Shown piece after piece: positions 6,321 to 9,339 of a stretch of DNA of 9,339 bases (the first letter of the stretch is position 1; every line of letters starts with the position of its first letter). The position numbers and the translations under genes were made by a program. Origin of the DNA: an uncultured Treponema sp. (GTDB taxonomy: Bacteria > Spirochaetota > Spirochaetia > Treponematales > Treponemataceae); NCBI GenBank assembly GCA_946538875.1, contig CAMNHD010000042.1, forward strand, positions 1 through 9,339, written 5' to 3'. The notes below the pieces were generated by a model that worked only from the letters and a program-made list of their open reading frames with translations, was not told where the DNA came from and made no database searches.

Positions 6321-6815
6321 ATGCAGGTTCAGCATATTATCCATCCCATTCCTCCAACATACGACAGCAAGTCCAGGATTCTTGTGCTGGGGAGTTTTCC
6401 TTCTATAAAATCGCGCCAGATGATGTATTTTTACGGCCACCCGCAGAACCGCTTCTGGAAGGTGCTTGCAAGGCTTTTTGACGAAGCGCTTCCTGCCACG
6501 GTAAGCGCCCGCAGGGATTTTCTGCTCAGGAACCGCATTGCGGCCTGGGACGTGATCGGCGAATGCGAAATTGCCGGCTCTGCGGACAGTTCCATACGCA
6601 ACGTCCGCCCCAACGACCTGAGCATAATTCTTGAGACGGCTGACATCGCCCAGATTTTCACCAACGGCAAAAAGGCACATGAGATGTACCACCGCTTTTC
6701 GGAGCCGAGTGTTGGACGCCCTGCAGTATGTCTTCCTTCCACCAGCCCTGCAAACGCCGCATGGACTCTTGACCGCCTGGTGGAGGCCTGGTCGGTGATA
6801 AAAGACCACGGCTAA
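6321..6815 (+). CDS. DNA-deoxyinosine (hypoxanthine) glycosylase, UDG superfamily family 6
   Basis: This small DNA-repair enzyme of 164 residues is expected to excise hypoxanthine, formed by adenine deamination, and leave an abasic site for base-excision repair. Motif 1 is LVLGSFPS (21-28), followed by YFYGHPQNRFW (36-46). Asn43 sits where family 6 glycosylases keep their catalytic Asn. The second glycosylase motif is LPSTSPANA (138-146). Length and spacing match the family. The ATG at 6321 is the only Met start available, because an in-frame TAG lies at 6306. No good Shine-Dalgarno precedes it, so expression may be low or depend on translation initiation without one. The gene stands alone between a metabolic SDR gene and a convergent redox gene. 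Activity on uracil cannot be judged from sequence. Confidence 0.9.
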   Translation: MQVQHIIHPIPPTYDSKSRILVLGSFPSIKSRQMMYFYGHPQNRFWKVLARLFDEALPATVSARRDFLLRNRIAAWDVIGECEIAGSADSSIRNVRPNDLSIILETADIAQIFTNGKKAHEMYHRFSEPSVGRPAVCLPSTSPANAAWTLDRLVEAWSVIKDHG

Positions 6816-6834
6816 GGTCTGGAATGACAATGCG

Positions 6835-6960
6835 GTAGGGATTGGAGGGGCGGCGTAGCCGTTGCGGAACGGAGGGGATAACCCCGGAGTGGAGCAATGG
6901 AGGGAGCCTTGCGACCGGAACCCCGGAAAGCCCGACGGCAGCTTGCTGCCGGACCGCCCG
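6835..6960 (+). repeat. GC-rich dispersed intergenic repeat, copy 3 (3' of the glycosylase gene)
   Basis: This is the longest copy and starts about 20 bases after the glycosylase stop, on the same strand. It shares with copy 2 the blocks GATTGGAGGGGCG, AATGGAGG, GGAGCC and CCGGAACCCCGGAAAGC. It folds as a chain of short hairpins: CGGC-GTA-GCCG (6851-6861), GGGG-ATAA-CCCC (6874-6885), CCGG-AACC-CCGG (6915-6926) and CGGCAG-CTTG-CTGCCG (6936-6951). It fills the space between two convergent genes and could end transcription there, although no U tract follows the last stem. Confidence 0.65.
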
Positions 6961-6964
6961 GATA

Positions 6965-6982
6965 ATTATTGTGCAGAATAAT
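6965..6982. repeat. Short AT-rich inverted repeat at the glutaredoxin stop codon
   Basis: ATTATT (6965-6970) and AATAAT (6977-6982) form a perfect 6-bp inverted repeat around GTGCAG. It overlaps the last base of the stop codon of the minus-strand glutaredoxin gene. It is too AT-rich to be a strong terminator by itself. Confidence 0.4.
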
Positions 6983-7296
6983 CAGCAGCCTTTTTTGCCG
7001 TCCTTATGGTCCTGTATTGAACAGGCCTGGGACTGTCCGCTGTATTCTATTAGGCCTGCTTCTTCCGGCTTGAGGGAAACGCGGCCGTCGGGGAAGACGA
7101 AGCAGGGTATGCCGATGTCGCCGATTTCTTTTGAATGGTCAAATGCGGGGTTGTGGTCGCGCAGGTCCATGAACTCGTGCATAAAGCGCACGTGGCTTCC
7201 AATGTCGATGTACTGGTACTGGTCTTCCCTGCCTTGTATCTGGGGCTGGAGAAAATCGCAGTAGGGGCATGTGTGCAATCCGTAAATCTTTATCAT
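6982..7296 (-). CDS. Glutaredoxin-related protein (COG4545 type)
   Basis: This small cytoplasmic thiol-disulfide protein of 104 residues has the CPYC redox motif of dithiol glutaredoxins at 10-13, right after the first strand, and the cis-proline loop at GIPCFVF (62-68, Pro64). The segment FMDLRDHNPAFD between them is typical of COG4545 proteins. The tail after residue 85 (SGQSQACSIQDHKDGKKGC) is Cys- and Lys-containing and longer than the core fold needs. The extra cysteines, including the C-terminal residue, could take part in metal binding or resolving reactions, but this is speculation. AAGGA lies five bases before the ATG at 7296. The start is 36 bases after the stop of the DUF1295 gene, so the two genes are probably cotranscribed. 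Confidence 0.85.
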   Translation of the reverse strand: MIKIYGLHTCPYCDFLQPQIQGREDQYQYIDIGSHVRFMHEFMDLRDHNPAFDHSKEIGDIGIPCFVFPDGRVSLKPEEAGLIEYSGQSQACSIQDHKDGKKGC

Positions 7297-7332
7297 GTGG
7301 TTCCTTCTGTTCGTTTTTTATCCGGCGGGCTG

Positions 7333-8235
7333 TCATTTGCCCAGACGGCGGACCGGCAGCAGGATGCGGGTCTGTGATTTGTATTCGGCAAAGGCTTCTT
7401 TTCCGACTTTCTGGCTCTGACGGTTCTCGGCCATCGGGATGCTGATAAACAGGAACATCAATGTGTTTGCAAGTGCGCCTGTCAGGTAGTACCAGGGCAT
7501 TGGGGTGGCAAAAAATGCGAAGAGTCCCACGAACCACCATACAAGTATTTCTGCCAGGTAGTTGGGGTGCCTTGAATATTTCCAGAGTCCCTGACGCATG
7601 AGGCCCTGTGTTCCGCTGCGGCGGAAGCGGTGCATCTGCAGGTCGGCGGTTCCCTGGAGCAGGACGGCAAGCAGTATGCAGAGCGCAATGCCTACTGTCC
7701 ACTTTGGAAGGACTGCCGGGGGGTTGTTCCTTGTGTATTCAAAAAGGTGGACTGCAGGTATCATGCAGGCAAAGACTATGACTGTGGGGAACATGTGTAT
7801 TCCCAGAAAATTTATGGCCGGGTAGAAGACTCCGCTTTTTTCCTTAAGCATTTTGTAGCGCCAGTCCTGGTATTCCAGGCCGTGGAAGTTGTAGCACCAG
7901 TTGGCGGTGAGGCGTATTCCCCAGACCGTGAGCGCGGCGGTGAGCACGAATGTGTGAAGGTTCAGTCCGTAAGCGGCAGCAAATGCATACAGTATGACCA
8001 GCGGCTGAACACTCCAGTACGGGTCGTAGACCGAGGCATTCCTGAACGCAAGCGAAAAGGCAAAGACAAACACTGTTGCCAGGACGTCACCCAGGAATGC
8101 GGATGCAAAGATATTCTTTGTGAATGAAAGTGTCTTGTTGAATGTGATGATTCCGAGTACGGTTGCTCCGATGTAGACAAGCAGGATGAGAGTAAGCCAC
8201 AGCGCACGGTTGGATTTTCTTTCTGTACGTTCCAT
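7333..8235 (-). CDS. DUF1295 / steroid 5-alpha-reductase-like membrane protein
   Basis: This is an integral inner-membrane protein of 300 residues with about eight hydrophobic segments (roughly 11-31, 48-65, 76-90, 96-113, 140-165, 179-196, 229-243, 248-268). Family landmarks are DPYWS (71-75), GLEYQDWRY (119-127) and the C-terminal reductase/methyltransferase-like signature LWKYSRHPNYLAEILVWW (217-234), followed by Q-K-F-Y spacing and LLP near the end. Members are thought to be NAD(P)H-dependent reductases or related to isoprenylcysteine methyltransferases. The substrate of the bacterial DUF1295 group is not established to my knowledge. AGGGG six bases before the ATG at 8235 supports the start. 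A weak TTGATA-N17-TAACGT lies just upstream. The glutaredoxin-related gene follows closely. Confidence 0.88.
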   Translation of the reverse strand: MERTERKSNRALWLTLILLVYIGATVLGIITFNKTLSFTKNIFASAFLGDVLATVFVFAFSLAFRNASVYDPYWSVQPLVILYAFAAAYGLNLHTFVLTAALTVWGIRLTANWCYNFHGLEYQDWRYKMLKEKSGVFYPAINFLGIHMFPTVIVFACMIPAVHLFEYTRNNPPAVLPKWTVGIALCILLAVLLQGTADLQMHRFRRSGTQGLMRQGLWKYSRHPNYLAEILVWWFVGLFAFFATPMPWYYLTGALANTLMFLFISIPMAENRQSQKVGKEAFAEYKSQTRILLPVRRLGK

Positions 8236-8280
8236 AGATTTCCCCTTGGGCGATGTTAATGGAAACGTTATCAGAAAAAA

Positions 8281-8442
8281 AGAGTCTTATCAAGGGTGCA
8301 TGCGCCGGGGGAGCTGCTTAGGGATGCGGGACCGCAGTTCCACAATCGAACCCGGCACCCGCTTCCGCAACCTCAGCCTGCACCACTGGCCTCAGCCTTT
8401 ACCCCAAACCGCCCGCACCCGCCAACCGGGCACATCAGCGTC
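8281..8442. other. GC-rich intergenic region with no recognised element
   Basis: The sequence between the outer-membrane protein stop and the DUF1295 gene is very GC-rich. It contains a small TGCGG-GA-CCGCA palindrome (8325-8336) and GGCTGAGG-like repeats on the minus strand. It resembles the dispersed repeats in composition, but I could not align it with them. I see no gene or clear terminator in it. Confidence 0.3.
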
Positions 8443-9339
8443 TTAGAAACTATAAGAATAGCTGAACGCAATGCGGTTGAAGAACCACTCGCTGCCCAGA
8501 CTGTGGAGCCGGGGCTGAATATGCTCGTCAGTATAATCAGAATAAGCACGGCGGCACTTGAATCCGAACAGCACGGCCAAAAGATTGTGTTCGTCAAACT
8601 GGAACTGCATCAACGGACTCAAACTGATTTCCTTAAAGTCTCCGTCATACCCGGCATACTTGTCCTGATTGAACGCAGTGCGGCTGTAAAGCCCCTCGCT
8701 CTCGAACATGATACCCACGCGCTTGAGAACCAACGGCATCTGATAAGCAAGGATACCGCACATATACTCCTGCCAACCGTTGACCTTGTTGCCGCCCATC
8801 TGCCACATCCAGACCTCACCATTCTTGGCACCAGTCAGCATCTGGTAATAAGCCTGATAAGTAAACTGCATCACGACATGAGTCCAGTCCCCGGCAAAGA
8901 TGGCACCAGTGTCAAACTGGAACGTAGCCTGGGCATAAGTCTTCAAAAGCCAGCTGGTAAACGGCGTCAAAGAATCATAAGTCTCATTTTCATAATTGTA
9001 GAGCGACATACCACCCTTGAACAGACTTGCAAAATCCCAGCCAGTACCCAGTTCAGCACCGGCCTTGAACACGATGAACGGAAGCGGAGTGAAAGTCACG
9101 GCAGCACCGGGCTTAAGGCTCACCGGAGTCAATTCAAAACTGCCGGTAAAAACCAGATTCGCATCCTTCAGCAGAAAGTGCTCCCCAAGCGGAGTATTCA
9201 GCTGATAATTCATAAAACCAGTGACGCGGCCTTCGATACCAGAATAAGGACCGGTGATAGGAGCAAAATGACTTCCAGCAGAAGTGGAAGAAATATTGGC
9301 ACTCTTAAAATAGAAGGCTCCGCCAACCGAAATTGAAAA
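8443..9339 (-). CDS. Probable outer-membrane beta-barrel protein, partial (N-terminus beyond right edge)
   Basis: The frame is open through the right edge. I read 42 further codons upstream of the Met at 9213, so that Met is internal and 298 residues are visible. The sequence alternates polar and aromatic/aliphatic residues with many Gly, Tyr, Phe and Trp, for example the strands AAVTFTPLPFIVFKAGAEL, YAQATFQFDTGAIFAGDW and HVVMQFTYQAYYQM, separated by short turns. The protein ends in FNRIAFSYSYSF, a terminal aromatic strand closing in Phe as recognised by the BAM machinery. No named porin family is recognisable to me. The signal peptide, if any, is outside the window. A role in the outer membrane is an inference from strand pattern; transport or adhesion cannot be told apart. 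Confidence 0.75.
   Translation of the reverse strand, partial: FSISVGGAFYFKSANISSTSAGSHFAPITGPYSGIEGRVTGFMNYQLNTPLGEHFLLKDANLVFTGSFELTPVSLKPGAAVTFTPLPFIVFKAGAELGTGWDFASLFKGGMSLYNYENETYDSLTPFTSWLLKTYAQATFQFDTGAIFAGDWTHVVMQFTYQAYYQMLTGAKNGEVWMWQMGGNKVNGWQEYMCGILAYQMPLVLKRVGIMFESEGLYSRTAFNQDKYAGYDGDFKEISLSPLMQFQFDEHNLLAVLFGFKCRRAYSDYTDEHIQPRLHSLGSEWFFNRIAFSYSYSF

Noticed and set aside
6156..6830. 224-codon open frame on the minus strand across the SDR end and glycosylase gene
   Set aside because: It overlaps two genes with clear family motifs on the opposite strand and shows no motif of its own.
8340..8375. GGGTTCGATTG on the minus strand, resembling a tRNA T-loop
   Set aside because: The flanking bases do not form a five-pair T stem and no acceptor, D or anticodon arms can be placed around it.
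8296..9336. 346-codon open frame on the plus strand
   Set aside because: It is antisense to the barrel protein frame, whose strand pattern and C-terminal Phe look like real protein. The plus-strand translation has no recognisable domain and a Pro/His/Arg/Thr-rich composition typical of shadow frames.
1..9339. Search for CRISPR, transposase, toxin-antitoxin, phage or defence modules
   Set aside because: No gene or array of those types could be identified; the genes are core metabolism, repair, redox and envelope functions.

Overview
The window shows nine protein genes of a Gram-negative bacterium at roughly 50% GC. A probable outer-membrane beta-barrel protein shows that an outer membrane is present. 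The gene complement and the GC-rich intergenic repeats would fit a gut or rumen spirochaete of the Treponema type, but that is an inference: no rRNA or lineage marker is present. Seven of the nine genes are on the minus strand. Most of the content is ordinary metabolism. I did not find a convincing undescribed multi-gene system. The unusual signals are intergenic.

Region 1 (1-2430, minus strand) is the start of a tryptophan operon. A strong sigma70-type promoter near 2377-2405 carries a perfect 9-bp inverted repeat over its -10 box. It drives a fused trpGD gene (glutamine amidotransferase plus anthranilate phosphoribosyltransferase) and then trpC (indole-3-glycerol phosphate synthase), which runs off the left edge. 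No trpE precedes trpGD, so the anthranilate synthase large subunit must lie downstream or elsewhere.

Region 2 (2431-5263, minus strand) has nicotinate phosphoribosyltransferase (pncB, NAD salvage) and, upstream of it, a short-chain dehydrogenase with an unusual N-terminal insertion and a possible leaderless start. A GC-rich dispersed repeat follows each of these genes, and a 19-bp tandem array lies directly after the dehydrogenase.

Region 3 (5264-6981) reads rightward from a divergent promoter region. It holds a second, classical SDR of the gluconate 5-dehydrogenase/KduD type, a long hairpin, and a family 6 uracil-DNA glycosylase-like hypoxanthine/deoxyinosine DNA glycosylase. A third copy of the GC-rich repeat follows.

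Region 4 (6982-9339, minus strand) has, in transcription order, a partial outer-membrane barrel protein of unknown function, a DUF1295/steroid 5-alpha-reductase-like membrane enzyme, and a small glutaredoxin-related protein. The last two are close enough to be cotranscribed.

No intergenic stretch exceeds 300 bases. The longer ones (2300-2591, 4134-4354, 6816-6981, 8236-8442) hold promoters, repeats and hairpins as listed, except 8236-8442, where I see little beyond GC-rich sequence and a weak possible promoter. No tRNA, rRNA, CRISPR array, transposase or integrase was seen.
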